Source: Trichoplax adhaerens (taxonomy: Eukaryota > Placozoa > Uniplacotomia > Trichoplacea > Trichoplacidae). Taken from it: 64,000 nucleotides of DNA. The notes beneath the pieces were generated by a model. That model made no database searches. It saw nothing but the letters and a program-made list of their open reading frames with translations, and had not been told where the DNA came from. The stretch is taken from NCBI RefSeq assembly GCF_000150275.1, contig NW_002060965.1, positions 66,923 through 130,922 on the forward strand, written 5' to 3'. Both the position numbers and the translations under genes were made by a program. Shown here in pieces: positions 42,801 to 56,540 of the stretch (the first letter of the stretch is position 1; each line of letters starts with the position of its first letter).

Positions 42801-45800
42801 ATTTATAGTATTGGTTGTTTTCACGCTTAGTTATTGCTTCATTAGCGATTACCCACCTCCATGACAATCACCTTTCTGAATATAGAAACATTGTAGTTGC
42901 GTAACATTAAAACGCCTTGGTCATTAAGATATTCCATTTGAAAGCAGAAGTAGAACTAGTTTTATTATGCACTGTAGTACGCTGTAGTAAAATGTAATAG
43001 AGGCAATATTATTGGTATCTTGCGTATGTTTAGCCATCCGTTAAGTTATAGGCAAAATTAACGATTGACATTTTTTTTCATCACTAGTAATATTACGGCC
43101 GCCCTGAAATATTTGATTAATTGGCGTAAGAATTTTCGAAATAAATGTTTATTATTTATAGATTGTTGATATCTACTGCTACATTTTCAAATTCAAGCTA
43201 TATTATTAAACTTATTCTTGCGATATACCGCCAGCTCGTTCATCTTACTCAATTTCAGCTACTATACATGATATTATACTAAAGAACATTTTTCCATTTC
43301 ATTTAATCTCTGCGTTGATGAAATGCTGATAGTTAAACCTTACTCATATATGATGATCTAAACCTCAAGATTCAACAACACTTAGAATAATTGCTATCGA
43401 TATACTGATTTGAGAAATTCAGAGTGACATTAATTGCTTTTAGGATATGCTTCTAGCTTATCCATACACTACGATCACAAACCGATTAAAACCGAATCAA
43501 TTATAATTCATCATCATTGCGGTATTAACCGTTATTCCTGTCTTGCTATAAAATTCTAATATTACACCTATCTCACTCTACATCATATCAATAATAACCT
43601 TGCTACTCACTCATGCAAAGAGTCTGGATTTTAAATTAGGTTTATGTTGTACAGTGATGGGGCATGATATAAAATTACTCAATATTAGGAAGCAGTACAT
43701 TATTCAATTAAATAGAATAAAAAAGCAGTCAGTTGCTGTAGTAACAATTTGTGCAAAAGTTTAATTGTATGCTTTATTGGTCGTTGATTCAAAATAAATT
43801 GGTAGTCTAATTTGCTCATTAGCCACGTTATGCATGTCATGACTATAACATGTAGGATAAAACTGTTTTAGTTATTCAGCCCACAGACATATTTATAGAC
43901 ATATTCAAATATTTCGAGAACATTTAGCCTACAACGGTTGTTTACCAAAGCACAGCAATAGTGATGACTAATCGTATTTAACTATAGCAAATTGTTACCA
44001 TACATATGAACAGGAAGTATGTCATGGCCTAGGCTAAAATTATGGCGTAGAATGATCTTTTATTCGCGTTGTTTATGATTTACCGCTTGTATTTGCTTTC
44101 TACAAACTCGCCCACTAGTAGGTTTAATACGGAATGATTATCTCATGGGGTCCATAGTACAATTAGCTATTACTATTTGATCTAATTTAAATTTAAATTT
44201 AAAGCAGATCCCATATTTTAGAAAGACCTTTTCAGCACGAATATAACCACTGCTATACAATCAAACCCCTATTTGCCCATTTAGGATGTGGAGGATAGTC
44301 TTAGTAATCTATCGAGATTTACTTTCATGATCAGCTCACGAGTCTAATATCGTTAAGAAAAGATTGGATAGCAGAATTGGAATTGGGGCATCCATTTCAA
44401 TCCTGCAATCATTTCATCCCTACAGCATGGATTGTCCAGTATAGGCTCCATTTGAACTTTATAATTATATCTGCATCAACTAATAATCAATAACTTCATC
44501 ACGAAATAGACCAATAATCAGAAAGGATATGAATACGCGAATGTCATTATTGTCAAATTGGATAATCCTATTGAAGGGTTGATCCATGACAGCTAGCTTG
44601 AAATACAATATTCAGTAAGAATCCATTGGATACCATCTGATTTATGATGAAATCATAATAAACGGCTGATAGAGGAATGATAAACATGCATAATGCAGCA
44701 AAATTGAATCTAGAACAATCAAACAGGTGAGACAACAGTAGGTGGGTAAATTAATCACGACAGAGAGAAATTGGAACAGATGTAATTATCTATAATTAAT
44801 TCAATCATATTATTATTCATCTCTTTCAAGGCGATGGATAGATGGAAATTGGTTGACTTGTTATTGCTTGCCATATTGTCTTATGGTGTAATATTGGATA
44901 CGATAGGATGACAGTGAACCTAATGATCGAGTCTTTTCTTGCTTAATACAAGTCTATTTTCAGGTTTAATTTCCACTCTATCCATTCTCGACAGTCTAGG
45001 TTATAACACCTATCAGCTGTTCATATTCTCATTCAAATGACCCAATGTATATTAAATGACTATCCATCACGGCACGACTACAAATGGTGACATCATGGAT
45101 AGCAGTTTGAAAAGAAATTTTTAACAACTCTTTTTCGCTCTTGAATTCCATTTCTCCCTATCGTTATTAAACTATCTATTGGAAGATGGAACTGGATGAG
45201 GATTACTTCCAGCTATAAATAAAGTCATTATAGTCAATGATGGAGTGAAGAAATTTAAAGTAATCAAAATGATCAACAGATTATGTGATAGGAACCTAAT
45301 CAACGATTCTAATGAGGTCATGTTGTGATCAAGTTTGAAGACTATTTGAAGAGGTTGGTAATGATCCAACAAGTTCAATTCAAGCCTTACGTTACACCAT
45401 ATGGACGAGATATTATTTCAATGCTAACTTCATTGATAAATTGTAATTATGCATAGCATTATTATCTACCTTGGACGTCTGTCAATTTCTGTCTCCATCA
45501 TCCTTAATCAATCAAACGGTAATTCCAATGACAAAAGGTCAATAATGGGTAAATTTGCCATATTTGATTAGATCCATATTGATCCTACTACATCATCCAT
45601 TCCAATTCCAATTTTCAACACTATTATAAGGTAAGGTCATTATTATCATGTTCTACTTGATCACTGGTATAGTGATGTGTTCTTCATTTTATAGTAAATC
45701 ATCAGTTTGTTAGACTTGAAAGGATTATTAATACAAGTAATCAATCAAGTTGGAAAATTGCAGTCCTGTTTTTGTCAGCCTAATCGCTTACCCTTACTCT

Positions 45801-45839
45801 TCATTTTGCAACTAGGCTGTTTATACCCCATTTCTATCC

Positions 45840-46100
45840 TATCTAGACTATTTTCAGCCTATTTCGATTCATCCATTTTACTTCATAGAAGAAAATAGCC
45901 ATTTGATCCTGTTTTGATCCTGTCTAGATTATTTCCAGCCCATTTCGAGCCAGCCATTTTTGCTTCATTGGAGAAGATAGTCTATTGGCCCTCTTTTGTT
46001 GCTTTCTAGAAGACTGTTTCCAGCCTATTTCGAGCTCACCATTTTGCTCCATTGAAGAAGATAGTCTACTGATCTTATTTGACTGTGGATTCGCCTTACT
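45840..46100. repeat. Three-copy tandem repeat, unit about 83 bp, just upstream of Not
   Basis: The block TTTTCAGCCTATTTCGA near 45851 recurs with small changes near 45932 and 46017. Each copy is followed by a CCATTTT-CTTCAT block and GAAGA-ATAG. Spacing is 81 and 85 bp. It ends some 70 bp before the Not start codon, so it lies in the promoter or 5' untranslated region. Confidence 0.8.
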
Positions 46101-46168
46101 CAGAAATTGATTGAATTATCAGAGCTATTTTTCCTTCATCTTGTTTTTGGTAGTCGTCAAACAACAGC

Positions 46169-49100
46169 ATGCAAAATCCAGTTTATGTTTATGGTGGAAA
46201 TCTACCAACAGGACCACCTAGTACTGTTGCAGCTCCTGTTCCAATTTATTTGACTGCTCGGCCATGGCAAGCTGCCTATATGAATCCTACGTTACCACCA
46301 GGGGCAACACCACCTTTCAATTTTAATACCTTAATTCCAACAACGAAAAGTGATGACAACAGCAATCCACCGATGCACAATGTTCAAAATCCTATGGCTG
46401 CTGCTGTTCAAGGTGGCTATAGGCCTGCCAATCCAGTGCCTATCCGATTTTACGATCCTAATATTAATCCATTAGCCGCTCAAGCCAATCCAATGAATAA
46501 ATCACGTTCTAGCGAGAAAGGTAAAGATGATCAATAATGATGATTAGTGTGATTGGAAAGGAAGGAGAACCGTAATAGTCGTTAGTGAACAACATTTGAC
46601 AAACTTTTATTAAATAGTTTTCTTGAGAATAATTTCGCCTTGAGAAACAGTAGAGAATATACGTTTATATACTTACTTATATAGGACACGGTTGAAACAA
46701 AATCAATTTTAGCTGATCATAATTGGTCATTTAAGATACCACTATTTTACATTGTGAATATTAACATAACAAGGCTAAGCAAAGCAATTGTCTTCAGAAG
46801 AGTAATGTCCAATGCTAGAGTTATTTTGCGATCGTATTTCCTGATGTATCTTAATCGTCTTAAAATAAGTCATCCAAGTATCAAAACTTATTGGCCCAGT
46901 GCTATATTAAAATTTGCAATGAAAGGCTCGTTTTTTCTAATTCTTTTGCTCTTCCCGCGTTACCGTTCCAATCACTTTTCTTCACAGCGTTTAATCATCC
47001 ACAGTATTAATATATTACACTGAGAGATAGGCCTATTTTAAATTGTAATTTGTTCTTTGTCGTTATTTGGAAGTGGAAGAATGATACAGGTATAGAAGAA
47101 TTAATCTGGTCTAACGCCGATTTAGTCTTAAAATGACGGTATCATTGACTTAACCACAACCACTTGTTTTCTATGTCTCCATTCATATTGCACGGGCCCA
47201 AATGAAGAGAAAATGAGGTTACCATCTTGTATTAGTAACTTTATATTCATTATTGCTTACTCACTATATTCATGGCTACCGTTTATCGTTACAGCGTAGT
47301 CGACACACTAAAATAAATTGAAAATATTTTTTCTGTTGCTAAACTTGCTCCATCACATATCTTTTGACGTATCATTTTAGCTCAGAGTAATCTTAATTAT
47401 CAATTCTAATTTGTATTGGATTGGGCTGACCATTAGTAAATCATGTATCGATATTCGATATTGACAGTATAGTTCTATTTCAGTCTCTTTAGCTGATGCT
47501 ATAAGCATGCATGATGAGAAATAGCGAGTGTGTACTAAATATTATCGTTAGGCAAATAAACAACTCAACGATCAACAGGCGGCATTACCAATCTTATCTA
47601 CACTAGCATGAATTATGAAGGGTACAAACTATTTTGGTATTTTATTCACTGATCTAGTCAGCAACTCATGCTTGCTATTCAATAAAAATATGGTAGTACG
47701 GATTAGACTCAATATTGATCTATTCAATAAAGAATTTTTTAGTTGACTTAAAATTGGATATTGGACAATTAACAAAACCCCTTATCCAATAACAAATCAT
47801 TTTAACTTCTAATCAGCAGCATAACATATGGTCAATTAATAAATCCTTCACCTAGTCTATTACCTGAGTAGCCGCTATTACATTAATATTATAATGATTC
47901 ATCCTTTTGTGCAGTCGTCAAGTTATTCATTACTTAATCAATTGGAATTCCTATTTAATCCGGTCAACGATCATCGCCATATTGTTCCATTGGTGAGGAC
48001 TAGCTCAGAGTGGGTATACAGTCTAATGTCATAATTAGAGTCAATTTCTAGTCTGTATTAAAAGTGAATAGATTCAATCATGCCAAATGATCTACCGTTC
48101 GTAATGGGTAGCTACAGAATAGGATATAATTTATAAATTTCTATTCTGTACTCAAAAATGATGATATTCAACCGTGTCAAATGGTGTACTGGTAGTAATA
48201 AGTAGCTTTGGGATTGGATACAATTTTGTAAAATTCTAGTCTGCATTAAAAATGAAGATGTTCAATCTTGCCCAATAATCTACTGTTCGTTATGAGTAGG
48301 CAAGGGATCAAACACAATTTGGTTGCATAGTTTCAGTCCAAATATTTTTATTGTGTAGCCAAATATTAATTTTTCTATAGTGATAAACTAAGAGAGAAAA
48401 AATGGCTGCGTAAAGCTGCAAGCATTTTGACCATTCAAATTGCATTGAAATAAAAAATAAGAGTCTAAATAAAGGAATGTTGTAGTTTAGATATTTTAAA
48501 TTAAAAATTTTTAATAATCGCTTCTGCTTCAATTGGATACAAGCTAATAAAGCCATCCTATTTCTTTTACCAAATAATTTTTATAATTTCGGTCGCAAAT
48601 TTAGAAGCGACAGAAATGCAGCCTATACTTTGACATATTATTTACTACCTTAGCATTACGGGAATGGTAGATATCTTTCATTGACAGCATTAAGTCAACA
48701 AACAATCTGATCAACCCATTTTACTCTTTACACTAAATAAATCTTCAAAATCCCATGCTTACTGTAAAATTAATTAAGGAGTACTCTTAATTCTCTACAA
48801 AAGTAACAGGCTATGAAAATAATTAACAAATCCCCAGGATTGGATCAATAGTGAAATTAACACCGGCAGCGATTAAAGTAGTCTAGATATGGGTTCGACT
48901 TAAGCTTTTTTATAGACTTTGCTGATGTAAATTGAGACATGATAAGAGTCATTACTATTGAAAATTTCGGCATTTTATAATAACCTTTACACTCATTGCC
49001 AATGCGTAAAATGCTTACCCATTACCGCACCGTAATTAACATTTTTTAGTAATTATGATTAAACATATACTACATAAATATCTATTTAGCAGATACTTAT

Positions 49101-50389
49101 ACCAATTGAATAATTTTTTAAAACATTAAAAGAAATAACTAACCCTGGCGAAATATTGCTTAAATTACTTAGGATGCTAGTATATTTTTTTCATATTCTA
49201 TGTGCTATCTACAGTATATATTCAATAGACATCATCATATGGTGAACATCTTGTTGATTCTTGTATAATTAAAAATGCTCCAATACGGTGTTGAATACAG
49301 TACAGCATTCAATTCTTAACATAGAATCATTTATTAAATTAATAGTGTACAAACAATGCGTATTTAAAAGCATAAAACGAACTAAAAGTAACATGGGGTA
49401 ATGTACAGTATGTGATTGAAAATTTAGTGTTTAGAGGATATTAATGGTAGTTGTATTGCAGTAAATAGGAAGCTTAATTGATTAGGCCATGTTCTTAAGT
49501 ATTAATGCACATCAATGGATATTAAATAACAATATAAGTTCATATAGCATACGCGCAAAAACTACAGGTTTTGCGCCTCTATGTATATCAAAGCATACTG
49601 GTGGAGGCTCGTATGAGCATTATAAATGCAAACTTTTTTCAATAACAGATTCAGATTATGAAATAGTACTGGAGCTAACCTTCTAAATTCTTCAGTAGTA
49701 CAAATATAAAATAATTTTTAGAATTGAAGGATGTAAATAATGTTAATGATATTCCTACGTGTACGAATATCAGAGGTCTTTTGTAATACATCAAGGACGT
49801 CAAATACAGACCTGATGAATATTATAAGAGCCAGATTCCAATAGCATTGAATTTAAAAAATATTATAAAAATTTGCTAGTGTTATTTAATTTACTAATAA
49901 TGCAAGAATTGCTAGGATCATAATTAATATTACGATCTTCTTTATTTCATTTTAGAAAGCAAAAGTAACTCTACAGCAATTAGCAGTGGCCATCACCAGC
50001 ATGTTGAAAAGTTAAGATCATCAGCATCTAATCAACAACATTGGAAATCAGGCAAGAATAAACGTGTTCGAACTATCTTTACGCCCGATCAACTGACCAA
50101 GTTAGAGAAAGAATTTGATCAGCAACAGTATATGGTGGGTGCTCAACGTTTATACTTAGCGAATACATTGAAACTGAGTGAGGCACAAGTTAAGGTATGG
50201 TTTCAAAATCGTCGAATTAAATGGCGAAAAGATCAAATTAAGCGTAGACATACAACAGCAAGTAATGCTAATCATCAGAATACTTCTTTAACCTCTGTAT
50301 CTGCTTCTGTTGATGCTCAATCTACAAGTAGCAATGGCAGTAGTAATCCTCAAAGCAGCAGTCGTAGTAGTACCAGTAGTAATTCATAA
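46169..50389 (+). CDS. Not: Not (NOTO-type) homeobox transcription factor
   Basis: Two exons, 46169-46520 and 49956-50389, joined in phase 1 across a 3435-bp intron (donor GTAAAG, acceptor TTTCATTTTAG); 261 aa. The first exon gives a Pro/Asn/Ala-rich N-terminus of 117 residues. The homeodomain occupies about 152-211: [20 protein letters not shown], then [19 protein letters not shown] and [15 protein letters not shown]. It has Q50 (Q201) and N51 (N202). The QQYMVG block and the RIKWRK end are the hallmarks of the Not family. The C-terminus is a Ser/Asn-rich tail. It acts as a nuclear DNA-binding regulator; in vertebrates Not is needed in the notochord, and a Not gene is known from Trichoplax. 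FNFNTLI in exon 1 may be a weak EH1-like repressor motif. Without splicing, exon 1 would stop five codons after the donor, giving a 122-aa protein without a homeodomain. AATAAA at 50739 may be the polyadenylation signal. Confidence 0.93.
48040..48300. repeat. Three-copy tandem repeat, unit about 91-96 bp, in the Not intron
   Basis: TTCTAGTCTGTATTAAAAGT near 48046 recurs near 48137 and 48233 with changes. Each copy is followed by GAT-TTCAA-C-TG-C-AAT and a TAC-GTTCGTAATG-GTAG block. It is within the 3.4-kb Not intron. Confidence 0.8.
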
Positions 50390-53131
50390 ATGTAAAATAT
50401 TCTATCACGGTTGATGATGGACATCGTCAATCTATCATTCATTACCATAGAGTAGAAGCCTTGAAAAAGCTATCATGGATGATATCCTGTGCTTGAAAAA
50501 TAATATCATCGACTCATACTTTCGTCCTTAAATTGCATAACTTAGAGCGATTCAAATCTACAGTTGATTCATGTTGTGCGATATTTTACATAAATCGAAC
50601 ATGAATATTAGCATTTTGTTGCAGCTAATTCATTATATAATATATTGATATTCTTGAACTCACTGACTTTAATTAAAATATTGTCCATTAAAGTAAGAAT
50701 ATAAATTTTGATTACAACATTGAGTCATGTCGGTTCCTAATAAATCGTAGGAAATGATCATTTTTAATTTGGATCAGTTGCATGGTATTACTAAGCGAAA
50801 CTTAATTCGTGCGTTTTATTATTTGATACTCCGATTTAATGATGTATAATCATAAAAACGCAATATAACTATTTTATGTGTAGAGCGGCTTTATGCTTAC
50901 AAAACGAGGCAAATAAACGCTTCATCGCACATATCCTACGCACCTCAAAACATTGTTTGATTTTCAGCTATAACAGATTTCCTTTCATGCAAAATTGAGG
51001 ACTGCAAATATTAGCTTCTACAGTAGAAGAAATTGTTAAAAATCTAAAAAAGGATTTGCCATAAGAGACCAATTTTAATATTATAACCTACGATTGTTGA
51101 CCAATTTATACCGGCTAATTAAAACCGAGATATATTTCGTGCATTATATTGTCATAATGAAATATGATGTTTGTTAATCCTTGTTCGATTCAGGGTTATT
51201 CTTTTAATTTAATGAAAAAGTTACTGTAGTCATAAACATTTGTTCTGTCGACTTTTCTCCTCCTAATTTATATTGGAAATTCAACTTTAATATTACAATA
51301 TTCATTATTGCAAGAAATATGAATTAAATATGTATGATTGTCACTGGTCTCTGTTGCACTATTAATTAAATTGTAAGATCGCTATATCTTACTGGGGATA
51401 TATAAATGGCGGCCAATTTCATGCACGGCACGCGCTGTAGAATTCTAGAATTAAAACTTGTTAAAATCACCGAAAAGCTCGATCTAGGCGTACTTCAATT
51501 TTAATTTGAACTCATCCTTCATTATTACCCCTAATCCGAAAAATATTGGAAAGCTATTTAGGACAACAAAATATTGTTCAATCTCGTTCTGAAACATAAT
51601 TCAACGAATAAATCTGAATTTCTATATCGTTTTCTGCTTTGATTTTTTGTGTAATCTAACCGAAATCTCATACCGTAAGTCAATCGAAGTGATTGCTTCT
51701 GGTGCTTTATATAAACTTTTACGCATAATTGCAAATCCTAATCATAATTTACTAGATTTAATGGCCTAAATTGATTCTATAAATCTTGACAACAGCTAAA
51801 GAATCATGCTATCGATTTTCGTGCGGGTTGTAGTTTGAACAAAATAAAACACCTTATTTAATATCATATTAGTATATGAAATCGATAGAAATACCGCGAT
51901 AGTCTTCATATCAATATGGTCAAGAGATCATTTCTATGTTTCTGTATGGATTAGCTCCTAATACAATCGAAAATGTATTCATGTAAAATAATTTCAGACA
52001 TCTACAACAGTTAGCTCAATGCTCACTCATAATATGATACAATATGCATGAATTTCTAAGATGAAAGAGCTTCATGTGAGAATATGGTAAGTGGTCTGAA
52101 AAGAAGGTAGTTTATTTTTCCTTATTGATAGATTAATACACTTGCTACTGCCGAAGAGTAACAAAAAATTGATTGATTGCTTACAACTACTGTTTACTCA
52201 TCTTTACCTGAGGATGACGATAGAGAATATCCTTTGGTGCTAACCAGCCAGATAATATTAAAAATTACTTTAATATGGGTAATTTAGTTTCAAATCTTTA
52301 TTGCTGGTGGAGACGGGTATAATGATTGCACCAAAATAGTTTCAAGATCAAACCCTGAATTAGTAATGCGCCAATTTGAAAAGAGTTGATTGCGATGGTA
52401 TAAAAACGTTGAAGTGGAAATCGTTTTACATCCAAAGGTAATTTCGTATATATCTTAATGGTATTGGATGTTTACTAATTCGTTTTTACGTAGATAATAT
52501 TAGATTGAGAAACGGCCCAGTTATTTAGTTATGATCAGATAAAGATAATTTCTAATTAACTTTATTCGAAAATTCGTGGCATTAATTATTAGTATTGATA
52601 CTTGCATAATTTGCATTGAAGAGACCACTGTTAATGGATACATTAACTCAACTGGTGTTGCCCCAAAAGACTTACGGGTTAGTATTTAAACCCTAACCCG
52701 GTTCAATTCTTGAATATCAGTTAATGTTCCTGGTCGATCCTTGATGATAATAATACCTCTTCAATTTAATTACGGAGCATTATTTGAGATTAAGAAATTA
52801 CGGAGCAACTCCACCGAGCCGTCTTTTCGTCGACCAGACCTAGAATAAACTGAAACCTTGCGAAAGGATATGTAATATGCCTCTACTGCAAAGCATTTGA
52901 AAAAGATATACCATTGAATTTCCTCAGTAATGCGACTTTACTGAATAGCTCCAATTTCATTTACTTAGTAGTATAGATTTATTTGTGCTATAAATAACAT
53001 CGGAAGGCTTTCCGGATAAGTCAGCCATAGTAGAGAAATCTTCTACCATAGCTTTCGTTCGATAATTTTAACAATCGTCCATTCGTTTCATTAAATCGTT
53101 CAGCTTGCTGAAACATTTCTGCAGAGCAGCT
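50390..53131. other. Intergenic region between Not and the hAT-derived gene
   Basis: About 2.7 kb. The first 350 bp is probably the Not 3' untranslated region. No open frame of note is present. One telomere-like inverted repeat lies at 52675-52700. Confidence 0.5.
52675..52700. repeat. Perfect 8-bp inverted repeat with telomere-like arms
   Basis: CGGGTTAG at 52675-52682 and CTAACCCG at 52693-52700 are perfect complements around a 10-nt loop. The right arm reads CCCTAACCC, close to two telomeric CCCTAA units. It is too short to call an interstitial telomere. Confidence 0.5.
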
Positions 53132-56100
53132 ATGAATCTGGATCCGGAAGGGATGAAAAGTAAGTTAGAAAAAGAGCTGAGAAAAAGAAGTGGAATATAC
53201 TGGCTTCGAGATTCAGTTCCCCGCAGTAAAGGTCGTCCTTCAGAAGTATGGAAGCGTTTTGCTATTATTTATGACGAACATGGAGCATTGGATTATGCGG
53301 CCTGTAGGTTCTGCTATCAGGTATATTTTACAGAGTATAAGCAAAAGTTAATGTCCTATATTTAAAAATTTGTAATAGGGATGTCTGCATAGTTCGTATT
53401 ATTTCAAGGCTCAAGAAATGGCAATATCTTACTTGAAGTAAAAATACTTCAGTTATCAACTTAGCACAAGAACTGCAAGCATCAGAAAACTCTGATAATT
53501 GCGCTCCTTGCATTAATATAATCAAAACTACACTAACTATTTCCACTAATCTTTGCTAATCATGGCAATGACACAATATCAGACACTACTTAATTAGCAA
53601 TATATTATGATAGCTTACGATAACAACGACTTTGGTGATGAATTGACAAGTTATCAAATTCTCACTCTTGTTGGATATATTGATTTATTTTGCGCATTAT
53701 TCACTGATCATCTATCGTAAGTATGGTATAAACATGAACTTTTATTCAAATACAGTTATGACTGAAAATCCACGTTTAATTCATTTAGATAGGTTATACT
53801 AGGAAAGGGCAGCAATTGTTAAGAGTATCGATGCAGCCCTAATTTTATCATTAATGTATTGGCCTGGTATTTACCTAATCTCGTTTCAAATTCATTAATG
53901 ATTACGACGTACTTTAAACCCATATTTTAGATATAGCATTAAAATCTGTATCAATGCCGCCTTAATTTCATTATAAGTGTTATAACATGGTATGAACTTG
54001 ATCTCGTTTCAAGTTCATTCATGATTATAACATACCTTAAATCTACGTTTTAGATATTGTATTAAAATATGCATAAATGCGGCCCAAATATCATCAAAGC
54101 CGCGATAACATGATATCAACTTAATCTCATTTCAAAGCTCATCAACGTTTACTTATAACATACTTTAAATCGGTAGTTTATACATTACGTTAAAATCTTG
54201 GTATTTATCGGATTTCTTTTCAAATTCTTTAATGATGACAAGATGCTTTAAAAACATATTCTAGGCCTTGCGTTAAAACCTGTTAAGCATTATGCATTTT
54301 CCAAGTTGATTATCCTAAAGCTCAAATCTTCAGATACGATCAAAATGATTTATTGTTAACTGATCCATGAAATAGAGCAATTTTGGGCTTTTCTACATTA
54401 ACATCAAAGCTACATTGAATGCAAAAGCATTATTCTATACTACAGATATTTCTAGTGAGTTAGCTGATAGAAAATTTGACTTATAATAACATACTGAGGA
54501 TTACGAGGCCTAAGCAAATAAGTAAACGACTAATAATAGAAATACACTGCTAGCTTGTGTATTTCTATCATTAATCTTTACTCTTGATAGCGTTTAACAA
54601 ATTAGGCACCATTCCCATGATGACAATTATCTTATACTTACTAGGTTTAAACTATAATTTTAATTGTTTTGAATGATATACTGGAAAGGAACGAATTACA
54701 CTTACAACTGACGCTTTTTTAGGTTTATTGCTATCGAACTGCCAATGGAACATCCGCCTTAATAAAACATAATTGCCAAGAACAAGCTAAGCATTCCGAT
54801 TCTGGAAGTGGCAGTACAGCTACAGCTACCTATGCTAGCTCTTCACGTTCAAGCAAGCAAGGGCTGCCTTATGAAGTGAAGAAATATGTCATGACTGCTC
54901 TCGTCGAAATGTGCTGCCAAGATCTTCATCCATTTACCATCGTTAATGGTGATGGCTTCCGAAAATTCTGTCAAATCTTACTCGATTGCCATAGCTGGGC
55001 AAAGCATGGCTTAATAGCCAAAGATTTTTTACCTGATTCAGCAACATTAGAACAGGTTGTCAATAATCAAGCCGAAGAAATTCGAAATTATTTAGCCACT
55101 TTCTTGTCCAAGAGCCTAAACGAACATACTTTGGTATCCTTCACCATAGACTTGTGGCAGGCCAACGAAGTTAATGATTGCATGATTTGTGTAACTTTGC
55201 ATTATACGGATAAAAATTTCAGACTGCATAATCGTGTATTAGCTGGTAGAAGCGTTACCGAAGATAACTGGAATGCTAAAGGAATTAAAAACGAATTTAC
55301 TGCCATCATTCAATCCTTTAATTTAACCCAAGGTGGAATTTCTCATTTAATCGTAATGAATAACAATAATACTTTACTGATAGGTGAAAATGGCCTTAAT
55401 GGCCTCTTTCAAAGTCTTCCATGTGCCTGCCACAGAATTACTGCAGTGATGACCCACTTATTTGAACACCAAATCGTTAAAGTAGAAGGCGCAGGAATCG
55501 AGCAATTAGCCTATAAATATTACGATGATTGTCCCATGGTGTTTGATACAATCGAATTATGCCATAAATTAGCAGATTATTGCATCAAATTCGGTATCAC
55601 TGATCAGTTAGGACTAGCATTCAAAATACCTGATGAAAATAGTGATTGGATCTCAGTCTACGACTATTTTCTTACTCTTGAACAAAATTACGATGCTTTA
55701 GTAGAAGTCTTGAATTCGTTAGAAGCATCCCATATGATTCAAAAAATTAATCGTCATTTATTAAAAGAAATAGCCACTTTTGTACAATTATTTAGCCAAG
55801 CTACGATCGAATTAAAGACTTGTTGGCAGCCTACATTACATCTTGTCACCATATGGCGATACCGTTTATTAAAACACTGTCGTCATGTCTTGGAGGACTA
55901 CAACGTAGAACAGGAAAGTGGCAGTACTGTTTCCGTTGCCAAAGATTCATTACTTATTAAATCACTAAAAAATATCGTTCAAGATCTCATCTTGGATCAC
56001 TGGCTGGTAGATGGTTATCAACTTGTGGCGACAATGCTTGATCCTCGTCAAAAAAATTTAGCTAGGTTAGATGTGCCTACATCACAAATTTCACTTGCTA

Positions 56101-56540
56101 ATAAGATGTTGCAAGATCTCTACCTAGCACAAACAAGAAATTCTGCTTGCAAAGCTGAGTCCCAACCCAGCCGCAATCATTTCAGTGATAAAGAAGTTGA
56201 TAATTTCTTTATATTTTCCAGTGAATCGGAAGATGCATCCGATGAAGGCAAAATCTCCATTACCGAAATACAATTATATATGGAAACGCGTTTAACGAAA
56301 GAAACTCGCGGTCAAGGTAAAAATCTTGACATCCTAAAGTGGTGGCAAAATCATCGTACTCGTTATCCAATTTTAAGCCAGGTTGCCAGGTCAATCTTGG
56401 CAATACCTGCCTACTGTACTGCTACTGACTTTAAATATAATCAGCTTGGTAATGGTATGACGGATAAATCGATAACCCTCAATCAGCAGACAATTAACAA
56501 CATGTTAATAGTGAGATCAAATAAAGATTTGATCTCATAA
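53132..56540 (+). CDS. BED-finger/hAT transposase-derived protein, probably domesticated
   Basis: Two exons, 53132-53320 and 54723-56540, joined in phase 0 across a 1402-bp intron; 668 aa. A BED-type zinc finger spans the splice (about residues 44-82: VWKRF, CRFC, then TSALIKHNC). A hAT core follows: HPFTIVNGDGFRKFCQ, SFTIDLW with D206, CVTLHYTD, a C-x-x-H at C297-H300 (CACH), and the C-terminal dimerisation region KWWQNHRTRYPILSQVA. Active hAT enzymes use a D-D-E triad. Here the first D is kept, but the usual second-D block (DNASN-like) reads VMNNNNT at about 274-280, and the SERxFS block holding the E reads ATDFKYN after ILAIPAYC. So two of three catalytic residues look lost although the frame is intact. 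That favours a host gene of the ZBED type used for DNA binding over a live transposon. An in-frame TTG lies upstream; ATG 53132 is the first Met. Confidence 0.85.
53870..54290. repeat. Degenerate tandem repeat, unit about 123 bp, 3-4 copies, in the hAT gene intron
   Basis: AATCTCGTTTCAAATTCATT at 53877 recurs at 54000, 54123 and, shortened, about 54210. Each copy is followed by a GATTA-AACATACTTTAAATC block and TTTAGATAT-GTATTAAAAT. It lies entirely inside intron 53321-54722. Confidence 0.8.

Larger units (their letters stand above)
38767..46168. other. Intergenic region between MXD and Not genes
   Basis: About 7.4 kb, very AT-rich. The open frames (for example 39726-39923, 41039-41239, 42627-42830) have low-complexity or hydrophobic composition and no domain. 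An AT microsatellite lies at 39785 and a three-copy repeat abuts the Not gene. Enhancers for Not could lie here but none can be pointed to. Confidence 0.5.
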
